Shown piece after piece: positions 7,552 through 15,129 of a DNA stretch of 64,000 bases. Location: NCBI RefSeq assembly GCF_001602375.1, contig NZ_BCNY01000015.1, forward strand, positions 186,001 through 250,000, written 5' to 3'. Position numbers and translations under genes: made by a program. The DNA is from Methanoculleus horonobensis. GTDB taxonomy: Archaea; Halobacteriota; Methanomicrobia; Methanomicrobiales; Methanoculleaceae. Position 1 is the first letter of the stretch. Each line of letters begins with the position of its first letter. The notes under the pieces were generated by a model, which worked only from the letters and a program-made list of their open reading frames with translations, made no database searches and was not told where the DNA came from.

Positions 7552-7842
7552 TTACCGCTTCGCCAATTGTTGCCGCCTCCACCTGATCCAACTAGTGTTG
7601 ATGGTTAGCTCGGCAGGATCGCCATCATAATTGGGATTTACGTTTATATTCTTGGGGATTGAGAGCAAGTTTAATCTTGACATCAATCTCTTAAACAAAG
7701 ATGAATTAGATATCAAATAATTTAAAGGTTTTATTTTATTAATAAAAAGGGCATGAGGGTCTAACTTTAATCCTTCAAGTAATTGAAGAAAACTCGCAAC
7801 CCTCGTGATTCTGCCTCCGAAATTGAAAGTGTCACACAACAT
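7552..7842 (-). CDS. Hypothetical protein, 96 residues
   Basis: An open frame upstream of, and co-directional with, the AlbA_2 gene, ending about 60 bases before its start. It has no recognisable motif, no good ribosome-binding site and an AT-rich composition in which chance frames are likely. It may be a real cargo gene of element A, a relic, or spurious. Confidence 0.3.
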   Translation of the reverse strand: MLCDTFNFGGRITRVASFLQLLEGLKLDPHALFINKIKPLNYLISNSSLFKRLMSRLNLLSIPKNINVNPNYDGDPAELTINTSWIRWRRQQLAKR

Positions 7843-8035
7843 GGTTTGTTTTTAAGAATTTGATATTCGTCGGATATCGTAAGCGTACTCGTGGAGTAGT
7901 CTTATCCCTCCTATCAGACAACTTATTATCTTTTATTCGTTGATTTCACCACACTTTCCAGAAATTCTGGTGCTGCTCCCACACATCATTAAGAATCTCA
8001 TTTATTGGCTTGTATGCAAGATCGGAGGCAACATG

Positions 8036-8080
8036 GCCTTCACACAGCGGAGGTCTCGAGTTCGAATCTCAAAGAGCCCA
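8036..8080 (+). repeat. Attachment-site copy 2 (tRNA-Val 3' fragment)
   Basis: Identical to 3753-3797 at 42 of 45 positions, with differences at fragment positions 11, 36 and 38. It cannot form a whole tRNA because the 5' half is absent. It marks the end of element A and the start of the next segment. Confidence 0.85.
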
Positions 8081-8094
8081 TTATTTCATCTATT

Positions 8095-8280
8095 TTACGA
8101 AATTAAGGCCAAACTCCGCAAATTCATCTTTAGGCGCTCAAAAATCACTTTACCGAACAAACGCGACGCATTAATACCGCTTTCTTTCAGATACTCGTAG
8201 TTCTCAGGGTCGATTGTGATCCGTAACAATTTTCTAATCCTCCGAATTTTGCCCGGTTTTCGCTTTCCTCCTTTTTTCAT
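8095..8280 (-). CDS. Small ribbon-helix-helix protein next to attachment copy 2 (RHH2)
   Basis: A 61-residue, strongly basic protein (MKKGGKRKPGKIRRIRK) whose core LLRITIDPENYEYLKESG followed by NASRLFGKVIFERL has the ribbon-helix-helix pattern. It lines up with RHH1 over ITx, the xEYL/xEFL helix and NASR. Its stop lies 15 bases from the tRNA-Val fragment and it points toward it, as RHH1 does toward the intact tRNA. The ATG at 8280 is preferred over one at 8304 because AGGAG and GAAGGG precede it. Upstream, ATGATC occurs at 8313 and 8333, exactly 20 bases apart, a possible weak counterpart of the RHH1 operator. Confidence 0.6.
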   Translation of the reverse strand: MKKGGKRKPGKIRRIRKLLRITIDPENYEYLKESGINASRLFGKVIFERLKMNLRSLALIS

Positions 8281-8394
8281 GCCCTTCTTCTCCTGTAGCT
8301 GCATGTAGTGTCATGATCGGGAGAATATTGGGATGATCTCATAGAAAGAAGGAGAAAGGAACTTTTTTATGCAATAAACAGGTTTCGCTTCCCA

Positions 8395-9225
8395 ATGAGA
8401 CTGCAAGCCCCAAACAACAGCACATCAAAAAGGTCACCGTATCTATTCTTCGTATTGGTCTACGCTCTTTCTATTCCGCTCTGGGTGCTCAATGTCATTT
8501 ATCCGATAAAGCTTCCCGTGGATAATCTTCCCGTGACGGACATCGTGGCCACGTTTACCCCAATGATAGCAGCATCCATCCTCGTGTACCGGGAAGAGAA
8601 CCTTTCAGGGGTAAAAAATCTCTTGAAAAGAGCCTTCGATTATGAGAGGATCACGAAAAAAGTCTGGTATGTTCCCATCATCTTCTTGATGCCGTTTATC
8701 TACGTGCTGACCTACGTGATAATGCGTCTCTTCGGGCTGCCGGTCCCGACTGTCTGGATCCCGCCCCTTTTTACACCGTTTCTCTTTATTGCGCTCTTCT
8801 TTGCCGCTGCAGGTGAAGAACTCGGCTATACAGGATACGTCACCGATCCGATGCAGGCCCGGTACACCGCACTGACAGCCAGCCTCATCATCGGGTTGAT
8901 CCATGCGGTATGGCATTTCCCATCGGCGATTTCAATTGGTTACACTCTGGGGCTTTATATATGGGGAGTAATTGTACTGGGCGTTACTTTCCGGATTCTG
9001 ACCGTCTGGCTCTATAACAACGCTGGAAAAAGTGTCTTTGCAGCAATACTCTTTCATGCCGTGACCAATACCGGAAGGAGCATATTTCCCGGTAGCCGTT
9101 CAGCTTTCGAACTGTACGACGGGGCTATCGGCTACGGGCTCATTGCTATCACGACCGTGATCGTGGTGTACTTGTGGGGATCAAAGACGTTGGCGCGATT
9201 CAGGTATACCCATAGAGCAGATTAG
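8395..9225 (+). CDS. CPBP-family intramembrane metalloprotease
   Basis: 276 residues with about eight membrane segments. The family motifs are present in order: EELGYTGYV (the EExxx(R/Y)G motif, with TG for the usual RG), HAVWHFP, then FHAVTNTG. CPBP proteins (Rce1/Abi relatives) are glutamic-type intramembrane proteases that cleave C-terminal peptides or act in bacteriocin immunity. Here the substrate is unknown. A TATA-like TTTTTTATGC lies about 25 bases before the ATG. It is divergent from RHH2. Confidence 0.85.
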   Translation: MRLQAPNNSTSKRSPYLFFVLVYALSIPLWVLNVIYPIKLPVDNLPVTDIVATFTPMIAASILVYREENLSGVKNLLKRAFDYERITKKVWYVPIIFLMPFIYVLTYVIMRLFGLPVPTVWIPPLFTPFLFIALFFAAAGEELGYTGYVTDPMQARYTALTASLIIGLIHAVWHFPSAISIGYTLGLYIWGVIVLGVTFRILTVWLYNNAGKSVFAAILFHAVTNTGRSIFPGSRSAFELYDGAIGYGLIAITTVIVVYLWGSKTLARFRYTHRAD

Positions 9226-9408
9226 GCAGGGCTGGAACGAATCGATCGAGAGACTCGCCGAGCATCTGGCGGAAGTTATTACAGGATCAGTATCCTGCCC
9301 CATCTCAACCCACATACGTCTTATTAACAGGGGAAGTAAATCAGGGATCTCCCATGAACATTTCAAAACCCCTTTCACACTGCACGTGAAGACTCTGTAC
9401 CACGTACC

Positions 9409-10047
9409 ATGAACGATAGAACACCCTATTCAGACCGGGAGATCATCAACAGCTGGGCGGTTGCCGAGATCGGTCCCGGCATCTCCCGCGTCCTCTCCGC
9501 GAAAGGACTGATGCGGCCGGACGCGGACAGGTGCATCGGCTTCTTCTACGTCGATCACGAGGAGGGGATCACTTTCCGCATCCATTCCCTCTGCCGGACC
9601 GGGGCCGGAAAGCCGCCGGAAATCGTGGTGAACTTCGAGAACCACGGCGAAGGCCTCATACTCTCCTCCGATGAAGTCGAGGCGTATACGCTCCTGTCGA
9701 ACGACGAAGCGAACCGCCTCTCGCTGCTCGAAGAACAGCGATGGCTCATCTACTACGAACCGGAAGCGCTCCAGGCAGTAAGAAAGAGGGTTGACCTCGA
9801 CAGGTTCAGGGCTCCGGGGTGCTTCGACGACGTATCGGTGATCCTTGTCTCGAAAGACCGCGAAACAATCCCCGAAGGCGTCTGGGTCCGCCTGGAAGGC
9901 CAGTCGGACGACGGCGCGTCGTTGCGGGGAACGCTCCTGAACGAACCCTATTCGGATTTTGGCGTGCACGAAGGGGAGATGGTCACGGTGACCTTCGCCG
10001 AGGACGAGGAAGGGCGGTTCCTGGTCGCAGAAGTAGAATTCCGGTGA
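9409..10047 (+). CDS. Hypothetical acidic protein, C-terminus DUF2314-like
   Basis: 212 residues, soluble and acidic. The C-terminal 70 residues read GVWVRLEG, then LRGTLLNEPYSDFGVHEGE and VTVTF. This resembles the DUF2314 pattern in which a Trp-Val start is followed by G-x-L-x-N-x-P and a G(D/E)x-V turn. The N-terminal two-thirds, starting with NDRTPYSDREI, is not recognised. No signal peptide or membrane segment. It stands alone, with 180 bases upstream and small genes on the opposite strand downstream. Function unknown. Confidence 0.65.
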   Translation: MNDRTPYSDREIINSWAVAEIGPGISRVLSAKGLMRPDADRCIGFFYVDHEEGITFRIHSLCRTGAGKPPEIVVNFENHGEGLILSSDEVEAYTLLSNDEANRLSLLEEQRWLIYYEPEALQAVRKRVDLDRFRAPGCFDDVSVILVSKDRETIPEGVWVRLEGQSDDGASLRGTLLNEPYSDFGVHEGEMVTVTFAEDEEGRFLVAEVEFR

Positions 10048-10174
10048 GGGGGACTTCCTCCTCCGGACGGCCGGAACCGGGGGACCATCCGGGAGAGTGT
10101 ATCTCCTGCGGGGGTGCCTCTGCTGCAGGAGGCGAAGGAGAACAAACGAGAAGACTTCGCTCTCTTTACCCCGG

Positions 10175-10333
10175 TTACCGGATCGCGATCCTGTAGCCGA
10201 TGTATCCTCCCACAAGCGCCCCTACAAATCCGCTGAACAGGAATCCGGTAATTTCACCGGAACCCAGGATGCCCATGAGTGAGGCGATGCCGAAGAGTGC
10301 TCCTATGAGTGCAACGGTTGTCCGCCTGAGCAT
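10175..10333 (-). CDS. Small membrane protein with glycine-zipper segments, 52 residues
   Basis: Starts MLRRTTVALIGALFG and ends GGYIGYRIAIR, with two hydrophobic stretches rich in small residues (TVALIGALFGIASLMGIL and FLFSGFVGALVGGYIG). Two short membrane helices with GxxxG spacing are likely. It resembles the 76-residue protein at 11764-11994 in style (GALIGAFIGFLG). Its function is unknown. Confidence 0.5.
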   Translation of the reverse strand: MLRRTTVALIGALFGIASLMGILGSGEITGFLFSGFVGALVGGYIGYRIAIR

Positions 10334-10434
10334 TGGTAAGAACGCCTTGTACTCAAGAGCAGAAACGGCAATCGGAACGGTAAGGAAGGTTCTTCAGGTG
10401 TTTGATGGTGCGAAGCGAAACGCTGCTACCGTGC

Positions 10435-10989
10435 CTACTTCCTCAATTTCAAGCGATAGTCCTTCTTTGAAGCGATCCCATCGAGAATCCGATGAAGAGC
10501 CTTCGACCTCGCCCTGACGTCAAGCCCCCCGGACTCTTCTCCGGCCCGGGCCAGCGCTTCCTCGAGTTCTTCAAGTTCCAGAACGGTCGCCGCGATACAG
10601 TAGTAACTCTTCGAACGGCCTTCGTTGAAGTTGTCGAGCATCTCCCTGAGCAACAACGCCCGCCGCTCCTGTACCTCTTGAAATTCGGCTACACCGTGCC
10701 GGGAGATAAACGAGAGATCCTCCTCGAGCGTCCGGTAGCATTTGAAAGAATCGCGTACTTTACCGGCTTCCCGGTGATTCTTCCACTTTTCGCACGTCCC
10801 GCTCACCTCGCACTCCCAGCAGAACTCGATCCCCTTTCTCTTAACGGCGCATGTGATGAACGGGCAACCGACAGCCATCCTGGTCGAACTCTTGCAACCG
10901 AAGCATCTGCTCTCTGCGTCGGTGTTGTACATGGGGCAGAGCCGACAGGAGAGCCCGCAGATGCCGATATCAGGATACGCGATATGCAT
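10435..10989 (-). CDS. DUF3795 cysteine-rich protein
   Basis: 184 residues. The N-terminal half has the DUF3795 set of cysteines: CGLSCRLCPMY at 11-21, CFGC, GCPFITCAVKRKGIEFCWEC and a final C in SGTCEKW. These probably bind zinc or an iron-sulfur cluster. The C-terminal half is helical and charged, without motifs. DUF3795 proteins are frequent in methanogens and clostridia and no role is established. The ATG at 10989 directly precedes the conserved N-terminus. Confidence 0.85.
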   Translation of the reverse strand: MHIAYPDIGICGLSCRLCPMYNTDAESRCFGCKSSTRMAVGCPFITCAVKRKGIEFCWECEVSGTCEKWKNHREAGKVRDSFKCYRTLEEDLSFISRHGVAEFQEVQERRALLLREMLDNFNEGRSKSYYCIAATVLELEELEEALARAGEESGGLDVRARSKALHRILDGIASKKDYRLKLRK

Positions 10990-11112
10990 GATCGTTGTTA
11001 TCTGCGATAGCCTGCCGGATATCTCTTATGGTTGCAGGAGTTCCGTGAACTCAACCGGGGCTGTGCCCGGCCTGAATTTCCGGCCGGGCGTCCCACTGTG
11101 CATTCCCGGATC

Positions 11113-11613
11113 TCACAACGCTTCGATGACGTTCTCGACCACGGACTCGAGATCTCCGCCCGAGCACGCGACGGTGAGATCGGCATACCTCTCGTAGAGC
11201 GGAATCCGCTCGTCGTACATCCCGCGGAGACTCTGGCCTGGAAGGAGGAGTATCCCCCGGGTCGTGATGTTTTTGAGCCTCGCCTCCATCTCCGCATACG
11301 GGATCTCCAGGTATACGACCAGCCCTTCTGACTTCAGGTGCGCCATCGCGGCCTCGCTGCAGACCACGCTGCCGCCTGTCGCGATCACCGCACGGCGGGG
11401 GTGAAGGGAGAGGATCGTCTCTTCCTCGATCCGCTTGAACACATCCGGCCCGTCCCCATCGAGGATCTCCTGCAGCATCCTCCCGGTCCGTTCCTGCATC
11501 AGGATATCCGTATCGATGAACGGCATACCGAGCGTTTTCGCAAGGATGACGCCCACGGTGCTCTTCCCTGCACCGGGCATGCCGATGAGGACGATGTTTC
11601 GGTGGTGATGCAT
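11113..11613 (-). CDS. Shikimate kinase-like P-loop kinase (bacterial AroK type)
   Basis: 166 residues with P-loop GMPGAGKST at 11-19, DTD at about 34 (shikimate-binding Asp), FKRIEEE, ATGGSVV, and an ERIPLYERYAD lid/adenine segment near the end. AroK phosphorylates shikimate in the chorismate pathway. Most archaea use an unrelated GHMP-family shikimate kinase, so a bacterial-type enzyme suggests transfer or a different small-molecule substrate. The usual GGG substrate loop is GGS here. No other chorismate gene lies nearby. Confidence 0.75.
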   Translation of the reverse strand: MHHHRNIVLIGMPGAGKSTVGVILAKTLGMPFIDTDILMQERTGRMLQEILDGDGPDVFKRIEEETILSLHPRRAVIATGGSVVCSEAAMAHLKSEGLVVYLEIPYAEMEARLKNITTRGILLLPGQSLRGMYDERIPLYERYADLTVACSGGDLESVVENVIEAL

Positions 11614-11763
11614 ACTGCTCCCGTGACCCGATGGAGAGAAGGGCCCTTTGCTGATACCCAGGTGGGATTCCGGCAGGGATGAAGGTTTTGCCCGGGAAAC
11701 GGTGCTCCTACCCGGGTCATGCCCGTATTGCGGAACAGGCAGCAGGGTAGTTTGAGCAGAGTC

Positions 11764-11994
11764 TCAGGGTGCTCTGACACTCTTCGTACTCACGAAGACG
11801 ACGATAACCCCGATAACGAGGGCGATCAACCCGGCTCCCGCCCATAACGGAGACGGGCCGACAATCTCCTCACAGTTTGCGATACAGAGTATGGGACGCA
11901 TCCGAAGGATTCCCGTACCCTGCAGGAACCATAAGAGGCCAAGGAATCCGATAAATGCGCCGATGAGTGCGCCGACAATCTGTCTTGCTTTCAT
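11764..11994 (-). CDS. Small two-helix membrane protein, 76 residues
   Basis: MKARQIVGALIGAFIGFLG opens a first membrane helix. An extracytoplasmic stretch with two cysteines (CIANCEEI) follows, then a second helix (ALVIGVIVVFVST) and a short basic tail. Not recognised as a named family. The paired cysteines could form a disulfide outside the membrane. A 150-base gap separates it from the kinase gene downstream. Confidence 0.5.
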   Translation of the reverse strand: MKARQIVGALIGAFIGFLGLLWFLQGTGILRMRPILCIANCEEIVGPSPLWAGAGLIALVIGVIVVFVSTKSVRAP

Positions 11995-12090
11995 GCTCGA
12001 CCGGACGCCATCTGCGGCGCCGGCAGAGATAATCCCTCCGTCCGGCGGATCAGGATCCCGTTCGACACCACCCGGGCATGCAGAGAGGGA

Positions 12091-13339
12091 TCAGCGGGGT
12101 GAAGCGCCGGCCTCCTCCCCACGACGGCCGGTCACTTCGTCGATCGCTTCCGCAAGCGTTGCCGCGGAGGTCGCCCTCATCTCGACTCCCGCCGCCTCAA
12201 GCGCGTAGCCTGCCGCCCTCCCTGAGAGCGAATGGTGCACGAAGACCACGTCAATCTCGTGCTCGAGCAGCATCTCCGCCACCTGTCCACCCTTCCGCTT
12301 CTCCACATCCACAAACGGGTTGGAGATAGTGTCCTGCAACTCGAAGCGGTTATGCTCGACGTCATGGTCGAGGATCGCGAAATACGGCGCTTCACCGAAG
12401 TGATCGCTGATCGAACCCTCCCGGTTCTGCAGCGGCACCGCATACCGTAGATGCGTCTTCTTCCGGGGTTCATAGTGGATGATGACCCGTTCGACGTTCT
12501 GAACCCGGAGTTGTATATCCTGCTCGATGCGCTCGCTCTCCCGGTGCGCCTTCTCAAAATCCGATTCCGCCATCTCGACCATCGCCTCCACGAAGATGTA
12601 GCGCCCGGAGTTGCGGCCCGTGATACTCTTGATGCTGCTCACCTTCGGATCCGAGAGGATGATGGTGCGGATCTCGTTGAGCGTGTCGTAATTGACCGAG
12701 GCATCCAGGAGGGTCTTCATGCTGTCTTTCAGGATCCCCCACCCCGACCGGATGATAAAGATGGCGACGATGACGGCTGCGATCCGATCCAGGGGTATAC
12801 CGAAGAACTGCCCAAGGAGCGCAAAGAAGACAACCGAGGAGGAGAGGACATCCACCCGGTGCTGCCTACCGTCCGCGATCAGGCTCGGGGAGTTGTACTT
12901 CTCTCCTACGTTCACCTCGTAGGTGCCGAGGATGTAGGGCACCGGGATGAAAGCGGCAACGGCGAGGAGAACCCACCCGCTGTAGGGCTGGGCGGCGGCA
13001 TCGCCCGTCACCGCCTCCGCCGCGATCTCGAAGGCGGTGAAGAAGATGAGGAGGGCAATGGCTACCGAGACGACGTTCTCAATCTTGTAGAGCCCGTACG
13101 GGAAATCCGGCGCCTGCGTGAGGAGAGATACACCCCCGCGATCAGCGCAACCGAGGCGACGACATCCACGAACGAGTGGATGCCGTCCGCACGGAGGGCA
13201 AGGCTGCCGGAATAGACCGAGAGGGCCAGTTTCGCGACGACAGCCCGGCGTTGACGGCAAGCGAGAGAAAGGCGACACGCAGGATGACGGACTCCGGCGT
13301 ACGATCGGGCCCCATCGTCTTCTGCACCGTTTCCTGCAT
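12091..13339 (-). pseudogene. CDF cation transporter fused to a NifX-like domain, two frameshifts
   Basis: Read through two single-base deletions, the gene would give about 416 residues. The first part, from the ATG at 13337-13339 (MQETVQKTMGPDRTPE), runs to AVNAGLSS. The frame must then shift near 13230-13240 to read KLALSVYSGSLALRADGIHS, which carries the CDF metal-binding HSxxD, and shift again near 13110-13128 to reach APDFPYGLYKIENVV. The rest is a normal CDF body (HRVDVLSSS) plus a C-terminal dinitrogenase-cofactor (NifX/NifB-like) domain from about 12150-12470. CDF proteins export Zn, Fe or Mn. The breaks may be real decay or sequencing errors. Confidence 0.8.
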
Positions 13340-13446
13340 ACCCCTTCGTGCATTCCTTGGCGTGGTGCTTCTATTAATCTAACCATTATAGCCCATTTAC
13401 CCTGCCGGTGCCAGGCGGGCCGCTTCAGCACCTGTCGCTCTCTGCA

Positions 13447-14116
13447 TCACCAGTCGAGGATATCGGGCTCTCCTTCAAGATAGTCCTGCAGATTCTCGAC
13501 GATATCCTGCCGCGTCGTGGCGGCGTCGAGCATCCGCATGACGCCCATCTGCGGCGATGCGTAGATCCCTTTCCAGAAGTATTCGTCATACCCGTCCCGG
13601 TTGCGATACGCGAGGATCGGTCTCTCCGGCGAGAAGAGTGCACGCCTGCCGCCCGTGTTCCCGCGTGCATCGAGGAATATCCAGCGGCCGTCCACGTAGA
13701 CCGCGTTGTAGCAGTGGACGCAGTAGCCGAGCGAGTCGTCGTCCGCAAGGGTGATGCGCTGGTAGCAGAACCCGGCGGCGATCCCGATCCCGCGGAGCAG
13801 TGAGCGACTGGCGGGAGCGTCAGCGCCCAGCAGGAGCTGGAGAAAATGCAAAGCATTTTCGACCCGCGAACAGGTTTGCCTTGGAATGGCAGATCCCTGT
13901 CCCCCTGGCGAGTACGTCGGAGGCTCCCGACGTTATGATGTCTGAACCGATATCGAAACAGTGCGGAATCCCGTCACGGACGAACTCGTATGCGATTCTC
14001 ACCCGTTCAAGAGGGCTATCGGTTCCCGTGAACAGTTCCCCGGCCTTCGCCCGGATGATCGGGGACGAGTAATCGACGTAGGGATGTTCTTCCAGAAAGA
14101 TGCTCAGATCTGCCAT
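13447..14116 (-). pseudogene. Transglutaminase-like protein interrupted by a 64-base insertion
   Basis: The 5' part (MADLSIFLEEHPYVDYS) runs to the catalytic Cys in GTGICHSKANLFA. Then 64 bases (13801-13864) intervene and put a TGA in frame. Beyond them the protein resumes LLRGIGIAAGFCYQR, with the catalytic His in HCYNAVYVDGRW and Asp in FLDARG. Removing exactly 64 bases joins ANLFA to LLRGIG and gives a continuous 201-residue transglutaminase-like protein. As it stands the gene is probably inactive unless the insertion is removed from the RNA. It is divergent from the flavodoxin-family gene. Confidence 0.75.
13801..13864 (-). repeat. 64-base insertion with perfect 8-bp palindrome
   Basis: The insertion contains GAAAATGC and GCATTTTC as perfect arms (13842-13849 and 13853-13860) around AAA, plus a GC-rich section with related GAGCGACTGGCGGGAGC and GTCAGCGCCCAGC pieces. 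Its length is not a multiple of three. No target-site duplication is obvious. It could be a miniature mobile repeat or, less likely, a small archaeal intron. Confidence 0.55.
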
Positions 14117-14280
14117 GCGCGAGAGAGCAACAGGATTTCCAGATGCTCAGTATTGCATTGGTTTTGGGCCGATTTAAGCCTCCTTCCGGCGGTTATTCTG
14201 CAGGGTTCCGCCGGAGAGCGTAGACCAGGACTCTTTACAGGGGAAGAAAGTCTATGTATGAGAGTTACCTTCACTCTTCC

Positions 14281-15092
14281 ATGGAAGAACGGCCTTTAAA
14301 GGTCCTGGTCATCATGGGCAGCGCCCGGAAGGCAAATACCTACCGTGCGGCGGAGCGGATCCGCGAGATCCTCGAGGAGAGCGCACCGGTTGACTGGGAG
14401 TACGTCATGCTCAAGGACGTCGGCCTGGAGCAGTGCCGCGGGTGCTACACCTGTTTCGACCGGGGGGAGGAGTTCTGCCCCATCAAGGACGATTCGGCCC
14501 TCCTGGAAGAGAAGATGCATGCCGCGGACGGGGTGATCTTCGCCACCCCGGTGTACGGGTTCCAGGTCTCGGGGCTGATGAAGGTCTTCATCGACCGCCA
14601 CTCCTACATCTTCCACCGCCCCGGTTCTTCCGGCAGAAGGCGCTGCTTCTCGCGACCGTCGGGGTGATGGGGGATAAGGACGTGCTGGACTACCTCAATG
14701 CGGTGGCCCGCATCTGGGGCTTCGAGGTCGTCGCCCGGGCGGGGATCTTCTCCCACGCGCAGATGGGCCCTCTCCCCGCCTACCGGCTGCGGGAGAACGA
14801 AGAGAAACTGCAGGCGGCGGCAACGGCCTTTCTCACCGCGCTCCGGAGGGAAACGCCGAGAAGGCCCGGGTTCTTCGACGTGATGGCGTTCCACATCGGG
14901 CGGGCGCCCTGCGGCGAGCTGGGCGAATCGGCTCCCGCGGACCACACCTACTGGAAGGAGCAGGGGTGGCTCGAGAAGGGGAGGCGCTACTACGTGGACG
15001 TTCCGGTCAATCCGGTCTACCATGCGTTGGGCGTGGTGGCGGAGTGGTACCTGCGGCGGCGGGTGCGGAGGGATCTGAGAGAAGTGGGGTGA
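14281..15092 (+). pseudogene. Flavodoxin-fold NAD(P)H/iron-sulfur flavoprotein, frameshifted
   Basis: The N-terminal flavodoxin part begins MEERPLKVLVIMGSARK. It contains a C-x2-C-x2-C-x7-C cluster motif (CRGCYTCFDRGEEFC) and the ATPVYGFQVSGLMKVFIDR FMN site. At a C run (14619-14622) one base seems missing: the frame should read HRPRFFRQKALLLATVG. The second half continues in the next frame to 15092 with a 130-residue C-terminal section. Repaired length is about 270 residues. Related proteins are electron-transfer flavoproteins common in methanogens. A single-base error in the C run is a simple alternative to true decay. Confidence 0.75.
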
Positions 15093-15129
15093 AGGGGAGG
15101 CGGGAGTATATATTGCCAAAAATATGGGG

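Larger units (their letters stand above)
3753..8080. mobile_element. Integrated element A at tRNA-Val (decayed, no integrase seen)
   Basis: The segment is bounded by the intact tRNA-Val 3' end and by a 45-base copy of it in the same orientation, the usual result of site-specific integration into a tRNA gene. Inside, base composition drops sharply to AT-rich compared with the flanks. Contents are an RHH gene, a transglutaminase-like membrane protein, a possible relic of a tyrosine recombinase, an AlbA_2 protein and iteron-like repeats. The lack of an intact recombinase suggests it cannot now move by itself. Confidence 0.7.

Noticed and set aside
7940-8200. Plus-strand 86-codon frame across attachment copy 2
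   Set aside because: Its middle (AFTQRRSRVRIS) is translated tRNA-Val sequence; the rest is antisense to RHH2.
13343-13431. Extension of the CDF gene to an upstream ATG at 13431
   Set aside because: That frame reads unrelated residues (MLKRPAWHRQGKW); the conserved N-terminus starts at 13339 in another frame.
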